Shown here piece by piece: positions 1-9,828 of a stretch of DNA of 13,047 bases (position 1 is the stretch's first letter; each line of letters opens with the position of its first letter). Source of the DNA: Candidatus Neomicrothrix sp. UBA2983 (GTDB taxonomy: Bacteria; Actinomycetota; Acidimicrobiia; Acidimicrobiales; MedAcidi-G1); NCBI GenBank assembly GCA_002346745.1, contig DEAL01000007.1, positions 14,322 to 27,368 of the forward strand. The letters run 5' to 3'. The translations under genes and the position numbers were made by a program. The notes under the pieces were generated by a model, which did not search any database, had not been told where the DNA came from, and saw only the letters and a program-made list of their open reading frames with translations.

Positions 1-341
1 CCACCACCACGACCACCACCACGACGACGGCGCCGCCGACCACGACAACCACCACCACGGTGCCGCCGACCACCACGGAGGCGCCGACCACCACCACGAC
101 GACGGCGCCGCCGACCACCACGGCGCCGCCGACCACCACGACAACCACCACGACGACGGCGCCGCCCACCACGACGCTGGCCAAGGCCGCCGAGACGGCG
201 GCCGCGGCGTCCGACGACGGCGGTGGCGGGTCGGGCCTCGCCATCGGCATCGGCGCCGTAGCGGTGGTGGCCGCGGGCGCAGCGGCCCTGGCCCTCCGCA
301 ACCGCGGCAGCGGTGCAGCCGAGGAGGGACCCGAGGAGTAG
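1..341 (+). CDS. Thr/Pro-stalk membrane-anchored surface protein, C-terminal part (5' truncated)
   Basis: The open frame (codons starting at base 3) enters from the left edge, so the true start and any signal peptide lie outside the window. About 59 visible residues are Thr-rich blocks separated by APP, VPP or EAP, typical of an extended stalk on an exported actinobacterial protein. This is followed by a short Ala/Gly/Asp linker (LAKAAETAAAASDDGGGG), one hydrophobic helix (GLAIGIGAVAVVAAGAAALA), and a cytoplasmic-type tail beginning RNRG and ending in acidic residues before a TAG stop. No LPxTG sortase signal is present, so anchoring would be by the membrane helix. It converges on nrdB with two hairpins between them. 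The functional domain is not visible, so the role is unknown. The ATG inside the repeat (position 60) is not credible as the real start because the same composition continues upstream. Confidence 0.75.
   Translation, partial: TTTTTTTTTAPPTTTTTTTVPPTTTEAPTTTTTTAPPTTTAPPTTTTTTTTTAPPTTTLAKAAETAAAASDDGGGGSGLAIGIGAVAVVAAGAAALALRNRGSGAAEEGPEE
3..177 (+). repeat. Degenerate Thr/Pro-coding repeat (ACC/ACG-rich)
   Basis: Imperfect tandem arrangement of ACC/ACG/ACA codon runs separated by GCGCCGCCG spacers, encoding poly-Thr blocks and APP. It codes for the stalk of the surface protein. Threonine codons are mixed rather than identical, so the repeat appears maintained at protein level. The array continues beyond the left edge. 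Confidence 0.8.
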
Positions 342-354
342 GCCAGCGGACGCG

Positions 355-380
355 ACGAAGCCCCCTTGCGGGGGCCTCGT
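355..380. terminator. Hairpin between convergent genes (candidate bidirectional terminator)
   Basis: Left arm 355-365 and right arm 370-380 form an 11-bp stem with one A-C mismatch, including five consecutive C-G pairs, around a TTGC loop. It begins 13 bp after the stop of the + strand surface-protein gene. No good T-tract follows, which is common for terminators in high-GC actinobacteria. It could serve both the + gene and nrdB from the other side. Confidence 0.55.
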
Positions 381-386
381 CTGGGA

Positions 387-406
387 CCCGGTCCGGGGAG
401 ACCGGG
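387..406. terminator. Second hairpin, tandem with the first
   Basis: A perfect 7-bp inverted repeat (CCCGGTC at 387-393, GACCGGG at 400-406) with a 6-nt loop. It lies 29 bp beyond the nrdB stop codon when read on the minus strand. Together with the hairpin at 355-380 it would give each convergent transcript a nearby stem-loop. No U-tract is visible. Confidence 0.4.
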
Positions 407-435
407 AAGGGAACTCGGTCGAGTAGCGAGGGCGC

Positions 436-1515
436 CTAAAAGTCCTCGTCGAAGGCCACGTCGCCCTCGACGCCGACCTGGTAGGCGACGACGGTGCGCT
501 CGAAGAAGTTGGTGAGCTCCTGCACGTCCTGGAGCTCCATGAACCCGAACGGGTTCTTTGAGCCGTACCTCGGGCGCAGGCCCAGCTGGGCGAGGCGCTG
601 GTCGGCCACGAACTGCAGGTACTCGCGGGTGTCGGCCGTCGACATGCCCGGCACGCCCTGGCCCAGCAGGTCCTCGGCGAACTGGAACTCGCACTCCACG
701 GCCTCGCCGAGCATCTCGGTGATCTGGTCGGCCAGGCGGTCGTCGAACAGCTCGGGCTGCTCGGACCGCACCGTGTTGATCACCTCGAAGGCGAAGTTCA
801 TGTGGCACGACTCGTCGCGGAACACCCAGTTGGTGCCCGCCGCCAGACCGTTCAGCAGGCCCTTCGAGCGCAGGAAGTAGACGTAGGCGAACGCCCCGAA
901 GAAGAACAGCCCCTCGATGCAGGCGGCGAAGCAGATGAGGTTCAGCAGGAACGCCCGGCGCTTCTCGTCGGTGTCGAGCTCGCCCAGGTCGTCGATCGAC
1001 CCCATCCACTTGAAGCAGAAGTCGGCCTTCTTGCGGATCGACGGGATGTTGTGGATCGCCGCGAAGGCGGCCTCGCGCTCGGCCATGTCGGGGATGTAGT
1101 TGTCGAGCAGCGTCAGGTAGAACTGGACGTGCAGCGCTTCCTCGTAGAGCTGGCGCGACAGGTACATCCTCGCCTCGGGGGCGTTGATGTGCTGGTAGAG
1201 GTTCAACACCAGGTTGTTGGCGACGATCGAGTCGCCCGTGGCGAAGAACGCCACCAGCCGGTTCACCAGGTGCTTCTCGGACGGCGACAGCTTCCGGTCG
1301 AGGTCCGGGATGTCGTCCGAGAAGTCGATCTCGTCGACCGTCCAGGTGTTCTTGATGGCGTCCCGGTACATCTCGTAGAACATCGGGTAGCGCATCGGCC
1401 GCAGCGTCAGGTCGAACCCCGGGTCCAGGATGTTGCCCCGCCTGGCGGCGGGTGCCGTCGAGGCCGGGGCGTCGTGGGCCGGTTCTGGTGTCGGGAACGC
1501 CTCTGCGAGGGCCAT
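436..1515 (-). CDS. nrdB: Ribonucleoside-diphosphate reductase, beta (R2) subunit
   Basis: 359 residues. The protein is the small radical-generating subunit of class I ribonucleotide reductase, which supplies the radical that NrdA uses to reduce NDPs to dNDPs. The ferritin-like di-iron site can be read by comparison with mouse R2: D95, E126 and H129 (in EEALH), E201 (IEGLFF), and E235 and H238 (RDESCH). The radical tyrosine is present as Y133 (HVQFY), so this looks like a Tyr-radical enzyme, not an NrdB-type lacking it. The C-terminal tail has Y345 and ends DEDF, like the tail that docks on R1. I chose the ATG at 1515 because it overlaps the nrdA stop as TGATG, typical translational coupling; an upstream start at 1557 would add 14 residues overlapping nrdA and is less likely. 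Length is normal for the family. Confidence 0.96.
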   Translation of the reverse strand: MALAEAFPTPEPAHDAPASTAPAARRGNILDPGFDLTLRPMRYPMFYEMYRDAIKNTWTVDEIDFSDDIPDLDRKLSPSEKHLVNRLVAFFATGDSIVANNLVLNLYQHINAPEARMYLSRQLYEEALHVQFYLTLLDNYIPDMAEREAAFAAIHNIPSIRKKADFCFKWMGSIDDLGELDTDEKRRAFLLNLICFAACIEGLFFFGAFAYVYFLRSKGLLNGLAAGTNWVFRDESCHMNFAFEVINTVRSEQPELFDDRLADQITEMLGEAVECEFQFAEDLLGQGVPGMSTADTREYLQFVADQRLAQLGLRPRYGSKNPFGFMELQDVQELTNFFERTVVAYQVGVEGDVAFDEDF

Positions 1516-3956
1516 CAGTCGCACGCCTCGCACGCCTCGGGGTTCTCCAGCGAGCACGCCACGGCCTCGGCGTCGGTGAAGGCCGGCTTGGCCGCCGGCT
1601 CACCGTCGGGCGGTGGTGCTGCCTCGGTGCCGTTGGTGGTGGTCTTGTTGATGCGGGTGGCCGGCCGGGACCGCAGGTAGTACGTGGTCTTGAGGCCGGT
1701 CTTCCAGGCGTGGAGGTACATCGAGGAGAGCTTTCCGATGGTGGGGGACTCCATGAACAGGTTCAGCGACTGGCTCTGGTCGATGAACACCCCGCGGGAG
1801 GCACCCATGTCGATCAGCGACCGCATCGGGACCTCCCAGGCGGTGCGGTACACGGCCCGCAGGTCCCCGGGGATGTCGTCGATGTCCTGCACCGACCCCT
1901 CCGCCGACTTGACCTTGGAGGCCATGGCCTCGTCCCACAGGCCCCGGCCCTGGAGTTCGCGCACCAGGTAGCGGTTGATCTGGAGGAACTCACCCGACAG
2001 CGTCTCGCGCTTGAAGATGTTGGAGACCTGAGGCTCGATGCACTCGTAGCAGCCGGCGATCGAGGCGATGGTGGCCGTCGGGGCGATGGCGATGAGCAGC
2101 GAGTTGCGCAGGCCGTGCTCGGCGATGCGGTCCCGCAGTGTCTGCCAGCGGGCGGCGTCGGTGGGCTCGACGCCCCACAGGTCGAACTGCAGGTCGCCGG
2201 CGGCCGCCCGGGTGATCGAGTAGTTCTCGTGCGGGCCGGCCGCCTCGGCCAGTTCGGTCGACGCCCACAGGGCGTTGAAGTAGATCTCCTCGGAGATGCG
2301 GGTCGACAGGTCCCGGGCCTCGGGGGCGTCGAACGCCAGGCCCAGCTTGAAGAACACGTCCTGGAGGCCCATGAGGCCCAGGCCCACCGGCCGCCACTTG
2401 GAATTGGAGTGTTCGGCCTCGGGGGTCGGGTAGTAGTTGATGTCGATCACCCGGTCGAGGAACGGCACGGCGGTGCGCACCACCTCGCCGAGGCGGTCGA
2501 AGTCGAAGCCGCCGTCCCGGACCAGGGCGCCCAGGTTGACCGAGCCCAGGTTGCAGACCGCCGTCTCCGCCTGGTCGGTGACCTCGATGATCTCGGTGCA
2601 CAGGTTCGACAGGTGCACGACCCGGCCGGGCTCGCCGGTCTGGTTGCACTTGGTGTTGGACGCGTCCTTGAACGTCATCCAGCCGTTGCCGGTCTGGGCG
2701 AGGGAGCGCATCATCCGGCTGTAGAGCTCCCGGGCCGGGACCTGGCGCTCGTAGAGGCCCTCCTCCTCGGCCTTCGTGTAGGCGGCGTTGAACTCGTCGC
2801 CGTACAGGTCGGTGAGGTGCGGCACCTTCTTGGGGTCGAACAGCGACCACACCCAGTCCTTCTCGACCCGCTCCATGAACAGGTCGGGGACCCAGTTGGC
2901 AAGGTTGAGGTTGTGGGTGCGGCGCTGGTGGTCGCCGGTGTTCTCGCGCAGGTCGAGGAAGTCCTCGATGTCGGCGTGCCAGGTCTCGAGGTAGATGCAG
3001 GCGGCGCCCTTGCGGCGGCCGCCCTGGTTGACGGCGGCGACCGAACTGTCGAGGGTCTTGAGCCACGGCACGATGCCGTTGGAGAGGCCGTTGGTGCCCT
3101 TGATGAGCGAGCCCTTGGCCCGGATGCGGTGCCAGGCCACGCCGATGCCGCCGGCGAACTTCGAGAGGCGGGCGATGTCGGTGTAGCGCTTGTAGATGCC
3201 CTCGAGGCTGTCCTCGGGCGAGTCCAGCAGGTAGCAGGACGACATCTGCGAGTGCGAGGTGCCCGAGTTGAACAGGGTGGGGCTGGATGGCAGGTACTCG
3301 AGCGACGAGATCAGCCGGTAGAAGCGGATGGCCTCGTCCGGGCAGGTGGAGAGCCCGCAGGCCACCCGCAAGAAGAAGTACTGCGGGGTCTCGACCACGT
3401 GGCGGGTCTCGGGGTGACGCAGCAGGTAGCGGTCGTAGACGGTGCGCAGGCCGAAGAACTCGAAGAGGTGGTCGCGCTCGTGCTCGATGGTGTCGTCGAG
3501 CTTGCGGGCGTTGGCGGCTACGAAGGCGGCGGTGTCGTCGCCGATGAGGCCCAGCTCGTGGGCGACCAGCACCGACTGGGAGAAGGCGTGGATGTTCTGG
3601 TTCCGAACCTCCTTGTCGACGACCGTGGCGAGGAGGCGGCCGGCCAGGCGGGAGTAGTTGGGCTCCTCGACCATGAACGACGAGGCGGTGCGGATGGAGA
3701 GGGCGTCGAGTTCCTCGGTGGTGGCGCCGTCGCAGAGGCCCGAGATGGTGCGGGTGGCGATCTTCATCGGGTCGACGCCGGCCAGCCCGGCGGCGCAGCG
3801 CTCGACCGCCCGCACGATCTTGTTGACGTCGACCGGTTCGAGGTCGCCGTTGCGCTTGCGCACCATCATCTGCGATCCGCCGATCGCCGGTGCCTCGTCC
3901 AGCCCGTTCCTGGCCGGTTCCTCGGCGGAGAGCGCGCGGTCCTCGGTGAGCGCCAT
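1515..3956 (-). CDS. nrdA: Ribonucleoside-diphosphate reductase, alpha (R1) subunit
   Basis: 813 residues. This is the catalytic and allosteric subunit of class I ribonucleotide reductase. An ATP-cone lies near the N-terminus (about residues 30-120, starting VRKRNGDLEPVDVNKI). Active-site residues match the E. coli pattern: C241 (SSC) and C468 (AVCNLG) as the redox pair; N451, C453 and E455 in SNLCTEI as the catalytic set; and the radical-transfer pair Y759-Y760. The C-terminal re-reducing pair is C809/C812 (EACEACD). All key residues are intact. I chose the ATG at 3956 because AAGGGA lies 7 nt upstream and homology begins shortly after it; the frame stays open to 4088, but that stretch covers the promoter region. 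It shares one base of its stop with the nrdB start. Confidence 0.96.
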   Translation of the reverse strand: MALTEDRALSAEEPARNGLDEAPAIGGSQMMVRKRNGDLEPVDVNKIVRAVERCAAGLAGVDPMKIATRTISGLCDGATTEELDALSIRTASSFMVEEPNYSRLAGRLLATVVDKEVRNQNIHAFSQSVLVAHELGLIGDDTAAFVAANARKLDDTIEHERDHLFEFFGLRTVYDRYLLRHPETRHVVETPQYFFLRVACGLSTCPDEAIRFYRLISSLEYLPSSPTLFNSGTSHSQMSSCYLLDSPEDSLEGIYKRYTDIARLSKFAGGIGVAWHRIRAKGSLIKGTNGLSNGIVPWLKTLDSSVAAVNQGGRRKGAACIYLETWHADIEDFLDLRENTGDHQRRTHNLNLANWVPDLFMERVEKDWVWSLFDPKKVPHLTDLYGDEFNAAYTKAEEEGLYERQVPARELYSRMMRSLAQTGNGWMTFKDASNTKCNQTGEPGRVVHLSNLCTEIIEVTDQAETAVCNLGSVNLGALVRDGGFDFDRLGEVVRTAVPFLDRVIDINYYPTPEAEHSNSKWRPVGLGLMGLQDVFFKLGLAFDAPEARDLSTRISEEIYFNALWASTELAEAAGPHENYSITRAAAGDLQFDLWGVEPTDAARWQTLRDRIAEHGLRNSLLIAIAPTATIASIAGCYECIEPQVSNIFKRETLSGEFLQINRYLVRELQGRGLWDEAMASKVKSAEGSVQDIDDIPGDLRAVYRTAWEVPMRSLIDMGASRGVFIDQSQSLNLFMESPTIGKLSSMYLHAWKTGLKTTYYLRSRPATRINKTTTNGTEAAPPPDGEPAAKPAFTDAEAVACSLENPEACEACD

Positions 3957-3963
3957 GTGGGTG

Positions 3964-3969
3964 TCCCTT
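3964..3969 (-). promoter_or_regulatory. Shine-Dalgarno sequence of nrdA
   Basis: On the minus strand AAGGGA stands 7 nt before the ATG at 3956, within a longer purine-rich run. It decides the start in favour of 3956 over the in-frame ATG at 4088. Confidence 0.7.
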
Positions 3970-4029
3970 CCCTTCCCCCGGTCCTCGTGACCGGTGGGTC
4001 CCGTTGTGTGTCCCGGGCGGTACGTCGCG

Positions 4030-4049
4030 TCGCAGGGGCGATCCTGCGA
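4030..4049 (-). promoter_or_regulatory. Stem-loop in the nrdA leader
   Basis: Perfect 7-bp inverted repeat (TCGCAGG 4030-4036, CCTGCGA 4043-4049) with a 6-nt loop, inside the roughly 115-nt leader expected if transcription starts near 4071. Function unknown; it may only affect mRNA stability. Confidence 0.35.
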
Positions 4050-4058
4050 GGGGAGCGA

Positions 4059-4104
4059 CATGTGACCCGGGTCATGTATTGCACGCATGTAATTACACCC
4101 ATGT
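4059..4104. repeat. Array of four CATGT elements at 13-14 bp spacing
   Basis: CATGT occurs at 4059, 4073, 4086 and 4100 (spacings 14, 13, 14). The middle two belong to a longer direct repeat, CATGTATTGCAC (4073-4084) and CATGTAATTACAC (4086-4098). The array spans the predicted -35/-10 region of nrdA and is AT-rich against the surrounding GC-rich DNA, so it is probably a site for a DNA-binding protein. The regulator is not identifiable from the window. Confidence 0.5.
4063..4074. promoter_or_regulatory. Perfect 12-bp palindrome at the predicted nrdA start point (operator candidate)
   Basis: TGACCCGGGTCA is its own reverse complement and lies just downstream of the predicted -10 box, overlapping the expected +1 near 4071. 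A repressor bound here would block initiation. It does not resemble the NrdR box. Confidence 0.4.
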
Positions 4105-4107
4105 CAA
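4078..4107 (-). promoter_or_regulatory. Predicted sigma-70-type promoter of nrdAB
   Basis: On the minus strand, TTGACA (4102-4107, perfect -35 consensus) is followed after 18 bp by TGCAAT (4078-4083, four of six matches to TATAAT). Transcription would start near 4071, about 115 nt upstream of the nrdA ATG. The spacer contains the perfect 10-bp palindrome TGTAATTACA (4088-4097), a possible operator position. This is the only AT-rich patch in the 268-bp gap. Confidence 0.5.
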
Positions 4108-4137
4108 GAAAATCCTCACATCGGTGGCGGGTTTCTG

Positions 4138-4155
4138 ACGCTGCGCGCGCAGCGT
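4138..4155. terminator. 18-bp perfect palindrome downstream of ileS (candidate terminator)
   Basis: ACGCTGCGCGCGCAGCGT is a perfect palindrome 69 bp beyond the ileS stop and about 30 bp upstream of the nrdA -35 box. As RNA it would fold into a strong GC stem with a small loop. A smaller hairpin (CGGCG 4177-4181, CGCCG 4185-4189) precedes it in the direction of transcription. There is no U-tract, so termination is only inferred from position. Confidence 0.4.
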
Positions 4156-4224
4156 GGGCGGGGAACATCGGGAAGTCGGCGAATCGCCGCTCGGCGCGCG
4201 TGGAGTTGCCGGAGGGGAACCGCG

Positions 4225-7407
<3,183 letters not shown>

Positions 7408-7442
7408 GACCGGGAGCAGGCTAACGGCGCGCCCTCCCGGTC
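7408..7442 (-). promoter_or_regulatory. Perfect 9-bp inverted repeat abutting the ileS start codon
   Basis: GACCGGGAG (7408-7416) pairs perfectly with CTCCCGGTC (7434-7442) around a 17-nt loop. On the minus-strand transcript the second arm ends directly at the ileS ATG. A read-through mRNA from the upstream operon would therefore present the ileS initiation region next to a GC-rich stem, which could lower its translation or act as a weak terminator. No T-box elements were seen. Confidence 0.45.
7418..7423 (-). promoter_or_regulatory. Possible -10 box for a near-leaderless ileS transcript
   Basis: TAGCCT on the minus strand fits the actinobacterial TANNNT -10 pattern and ends 10 nt before the ileS ATG. 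Together with the missing Shine-Dalgarno sequence this would fit leaderless or near-leaderless initiation. A TANNNT match is frequent by chance, so support is weak. Confidence 0.22.
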
Positions 7443-7456
7443 GGGGGAAGGGCGGG

Positions 7457-9010
7457 TCAGGCCAGCAGGCGGGTCTTGCCGAAGATGGAGCCGAAGAGGA
7501 GGCGGCCGTCGTCGTCGAGGTGGACGCCGGCGCCGAGGGTGTTGAACCGCGAGTTCCCGAGCGTCCACGAGCCGACCGACCCACCGGTGGTCCAGTCGAG
7601 CGCCTCGATGGTCCACTTACCGCCCCGGGTGCCGCAGGTGTAGACGAGGTCGGCCCCCTGGCTCACGTACGGCACCGAGTTGGGCGAGCTCACCTCGGTG
7701 TTCACCCAGGCCTCTCGCAGCTCCCGGGCCACCGGGTCCCACTCGTACTTGTGGAGGCCGAACGGGGTGTAGCTGTCGTGGTGGCCGAGGAAGAAGCACA
7801 GCAGCCGCGACCCGCGCTGGGGCAGCCAGTCGGGTAGCGACGACGGCTCGTTGTTCACCGTCATGGCCCCGTAGCCCGACACCGTGATCGACTGCTCGGT
7901 CTGGATGGCCAGCCGTCCGGGGTCGCCCATGTGGGCGGGACCCAGGCCGGCGATGCGGCGGGACGGGGCACCGGGCAGCCGCTCCCAGTCCTCGGGGATG
8001 GCGTCGCGCCACAGGAGGGTGATGTTGACGACCGGGTCGCCGTCGCCGATCACCACGAACCGGTCCTCGTCGGGGCCGAAGCCCATCAGCGACGGCGTGG
8101 TGCCCGATCCGGTGCCGTTGCCGTTGCCGTTGCGGTACTCGGCGATCCACGCCCCGTCGGCCTCGTCCAGCGAGAGCCGGTCGCCGGTCCACACCACCCG
8201 GTGGGTGTGGTCGACCGAGCTCACGTAGATGCCGCCGTCCTCGTCCACGCAGCAGCTGGTGCGGACCCAGCCGTAGCCGGTGTTGCCGCGCTGCTCCTCC
8301 ATGCGGGCGCAGTGGTCGGCGGCCTCCTCGGCGGCCCGGGGCAGCCGGATCGCCTCGTACGACGAGAAGTCCCGCTCGAGGCACACCACCCAGCCGTGGT
8401 CGGTGGTGAGCACCAGGCGGCCGTCGAACGTGAGGTTGACGCCGACGAAGGAGCCGTCGATGCCGTCGGGCCGGTCCCAGCGGGCCGTCTCGACGATCGC
8501 CGAGTGGCGGTCGCCGGGGACGGCGTCGGCGTAGGCCACGGCGTGGTCGCGGCGGCCGAGGAACAGGGTGTGCTCGTGGTCGAGCAGGGCGTAGACGCCG
8601 TCGAGGCCGGTGAGGTGGCGCATGGCCAGGTCGGCGGCGTGCAGGATCGCCTCGTCGCCATCCAGCTCGTCGAGCCCGGCCAGGTCGGCCTCGAGGACGT
8701 CGGGGTCCGACTGGGCAACGCCCGGTATGGCGTAGGTGGCGAGTACCTCGAGGGTCTCGGCGTCGAGCTTGGCCAGCTGTTCGCGGCCGTTCGACCAGAT
8801 CACCCGCCGACCGTCGGGGTAGGGCCCCGTGAGGAGGCTGCCGAAGTGGCCGGGGCCCAGCCGGGCGTGGAGGCGCTGGTCGTCGGCGACCACCACGTGC
8901 CCGTCGGGACGGGGACCGGTGAGGGCGGTGCTGTCCTGCTGGTCGCAGCGCCCGTGCGCGATCGGGTTCTCGGAGTCGGCGAGGAACGGGTTGCGCGGGC
9001 CGGGATGCAT
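7457..9010 (-). CDS. Predicted beta-propeller protein of unknown function
   Basis: 517 residues; I do not recognise the family. Short beta-strand units built around Gly/Asp turns recur along the chain (for example DGHVVVADD at 36-44, DGRRVIWSNG at 66-75, DGRLVLTTDHGWVVCLE at 196-212, GGIYVSSVD at 259-267, GADLVYTCG at 452-460, DGRLLFGSI at 501-509), the look of a quinoprotein- or strictosidine-synthase-like propeller. No signal peptide or membrane helix is visible, so it is probably cytoplasmic. The N-terminus (NPFLADSENPIAHGRCDQQD, residues 7-26) is polar and may be conserved. Cysteines include the CC pair 253-254. A flexible NGNGNG linker lies at 294-299. The ATG at 9010 has AGG 7 nt upstream. 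It follows the TauD-like gene by 22 bp, suggesting a shared pathway. An enzymatic or binding role cannot be chosen from sequence alone. Confidence 0.8.
   Translation of the reverse strand: MHPGPRNPFLADSENPIAHGRCDQQDSTALTGPRPDGHVVVADDQRLHARLGPGHFGSLLTGPYPDGRRVIWSNGREQLAKLDAETLEVLATYAIPGVAQSDPDVLEADLAGLDELDGDEAILHAADLAMRHLTGLDGVYALLDHEHTLFLGRRDHAVAYADAVPGDRHSAIVETARWDRPDGIDGSFVGVNLTFDGRLVLTTDHGWVVCLERDFSSYEAIRLPRAAEEAADHCARMEEQRGNTGYGWVRTSCCVDEDGGIYVSSVDHTHRVVWTGDRLSLDEADGAWIAEYRNGNGNGTGSGTTPSLMGFGPDEDRFVVIGDGDPVVNITLLWRDAIPEDWERLPGAPSRRIAGLGPAHMGDPGRLAIQTEQSITVSGYGAMTVNNEPSSLPDWLPQRGSRLLCFFLGHHDSYTPFGLHKYEWDPVARELREAWVNTEVSSPNSVPYVSQGADLVYTCGTRGGKWTIEALDWTTGGSVGSWTLGNSRFNTLGAGVHLDDDGRLLFGSIFGKTRLLA
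8115..8132 (-). repeat. Hexanucleotide repeat coding an Asn-Gly linker
   Basis: Three perfect tandem CCGTTG units encode alternating Asn and Gly in the propeller protein, between two predicted blades. Changes by one unit would keep the frame and alter linker length. Confidence 0.7.
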
Positions 9011-9032
9011 GTCGTCGCCTGGGGAATGTCGC

Positions 9033-9809
9033 CTAGGCAGCGGGGGCGTCGCCCGCCACGCCGACCCGGTGCACGACCCGCCGGCCCTCGAAGTCGAACA
9101 GGGCGTAGTGCTGGGTGACCCGGTTGTCCCAGACCACCACGTCGCCTTCGGCCCAGCGGTGCCGGTAGGTGAAGTCGGGGCGCTGGGTGTGCCGGATGAG
9201 GAACGGCAGGATGGCCGTCGACTCGTCGGGCGGCAGGTTCACGATCCGCCGGGTGAAGATGTCGTTGACGAACAGCGCCCGTTGCCCGGTCTCGGGGTGG
9301 GTGACGACGACGGGGTGGACAGCACCGATGCCGGGGGTGATCTCGTGGTAGGCCCGCCGGTCCTCGAGCAGTGTCTTGAGGCCGTTGGAGAGCTCGTCCC
9401 AGGCGGCGCAGCAGTTGGCCCACATGGTGTCGCCGCCGACCTCGGGGTTGACCCGCATGCAGAGCACGGCGGCCTTGGGGATGACGGGCCGGAAGGTCAC
9501 GTCGGTGTGCCAGCGGTCGGCCTTGTAGCCGCCGGCGCTGTCGAACACGACGATGTCGGGGTGGTCGGGGAGGCTCTCGAGGTGCTCCTCACCGGGCTCC
9601 GGTTCGCCGAAGGCCCGGGCCAGGGCGATGTGCTGCTCGGGCGTCGGGTGGAGGCCGCGCAGGACCAGTACCTGGTGGTCGAGCAGCGCCTGGTCGAGTT
9701 CGGCCCGGGCGTCGTTGTCGTGCAGCAGCCGGTCCAGGTCGGGGTCGACGACCTCGGCGGCGATGCGCCCGGAGAGTGGGCGAAGTTCGAGGATGCGGGT
9801 TGCGGGCAT
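9033..9809 (-). CDS. TauD/TfdA-family Fe(II)/2-oxoglutarate-dependent dioxygenase
   Basis: 258 residues, a normal length. Enzymes of this family couple decarboxylation of 2-oxoglutarate to hydroxylation of a substrate, often releasing sulfite or another leaving group. The iron facial triad is visible: H101 and D103 in WHTDVTF, and H234 in TQHYALFDF. The 2-oxoglutarate-binding arginine is R248 (RRVVHRVG), as in E. coli TauD. HPVVVTHPETGQRALFVN (165-182) is also characteristic. The substrate is unknown; the setting is not a sulfonate uptake cluster, so calling it a taurine dioxygenase would be unjustified. It lies 19 bp after the MarR gene and 22 bp before the propeller gene, probably in one transcript. 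Confidence 0.92.
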   Translation of the reverse strand: MPATRILELRPLSGRIAAEVVDPDLDRLLHDNDARAELDQALLDHQVLVLRGLHPTPEQHIALARAFGEPEPGEEHLESLPDHPDIVVFDSAGGYKADRWHTDVTFRPVIPKAAVLCMRVNPEVGGDTMWANCCAAWDELSNGLKTLLEDRRAYHEITPGIGAVHPVVVTHPETGQRALFVNDIFTRRIVNLPPDESTAILPFLIRHTQRPDFTYRHRWAEGDVVVWDNRVTQHYALFDFEGRRVVHRVGVAGDAPAA

Positions 9810-9813
9810 GGGG

Positions 9814-9820
9814 TCTCCTC
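9814..9820 (-). promoter_or_regulatory. Strong Shine-Dalgarno sequence of the TauD-like gene
   Basis: GAGGAGA on the minus strand lies 4 nt before the ATG at 9809, in the 19-bp gap after the MarR stop. It is the strongest ribosome-binding site in the accessory gene set, implying efficient translation of this enzyme. Confidence 0.7.
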
Positions 9821-9828
9821 GGGGGTTC

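Noticed and set aside
1..177. Repeats at the left edge as a CRISPR array
   Set aside because: Units are irregular, lack unique spacers and encode a continuous Thr/Pro stalk.
436..1557. Upstream start of nrdB at 1557
   Set aside because: It adds 14 residues inside the nrdA C-terminal coding region; the ATG at 1515 overlapping the nrdA stop is the better start.
3957..4224. NrdR boxes in the nrdA upstream region
   Set aside because: I looked for a pair of sites like acaCwAtATaTwGtgt; the best stretch (GTGCAATACATG) matches only partly and is not paired at the usual spacing, so I list the palindromes without naming NrdR.
7408..7800. Possible T-box riboswitch upstream of ileS, as known in other actinobacteria
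   Set aside because: No T-box consensus (AGGGTGG-type segment followed by the antiterminator) was found by eye, and only 49 bp separate ileS from the upstream gene.
7931..9118. + strand open frame opposite the propeller gene
   Set aside because: Composition is biased and featureless, and it crosses the gap between two well-supported minus-strand genes.
9033..9809. Calling the TauD-like enzyme a taurine dioxygenase
   Set aside because: Only family-level residues are visible; there is no sulfonate transporter or sulfur gene nearby.
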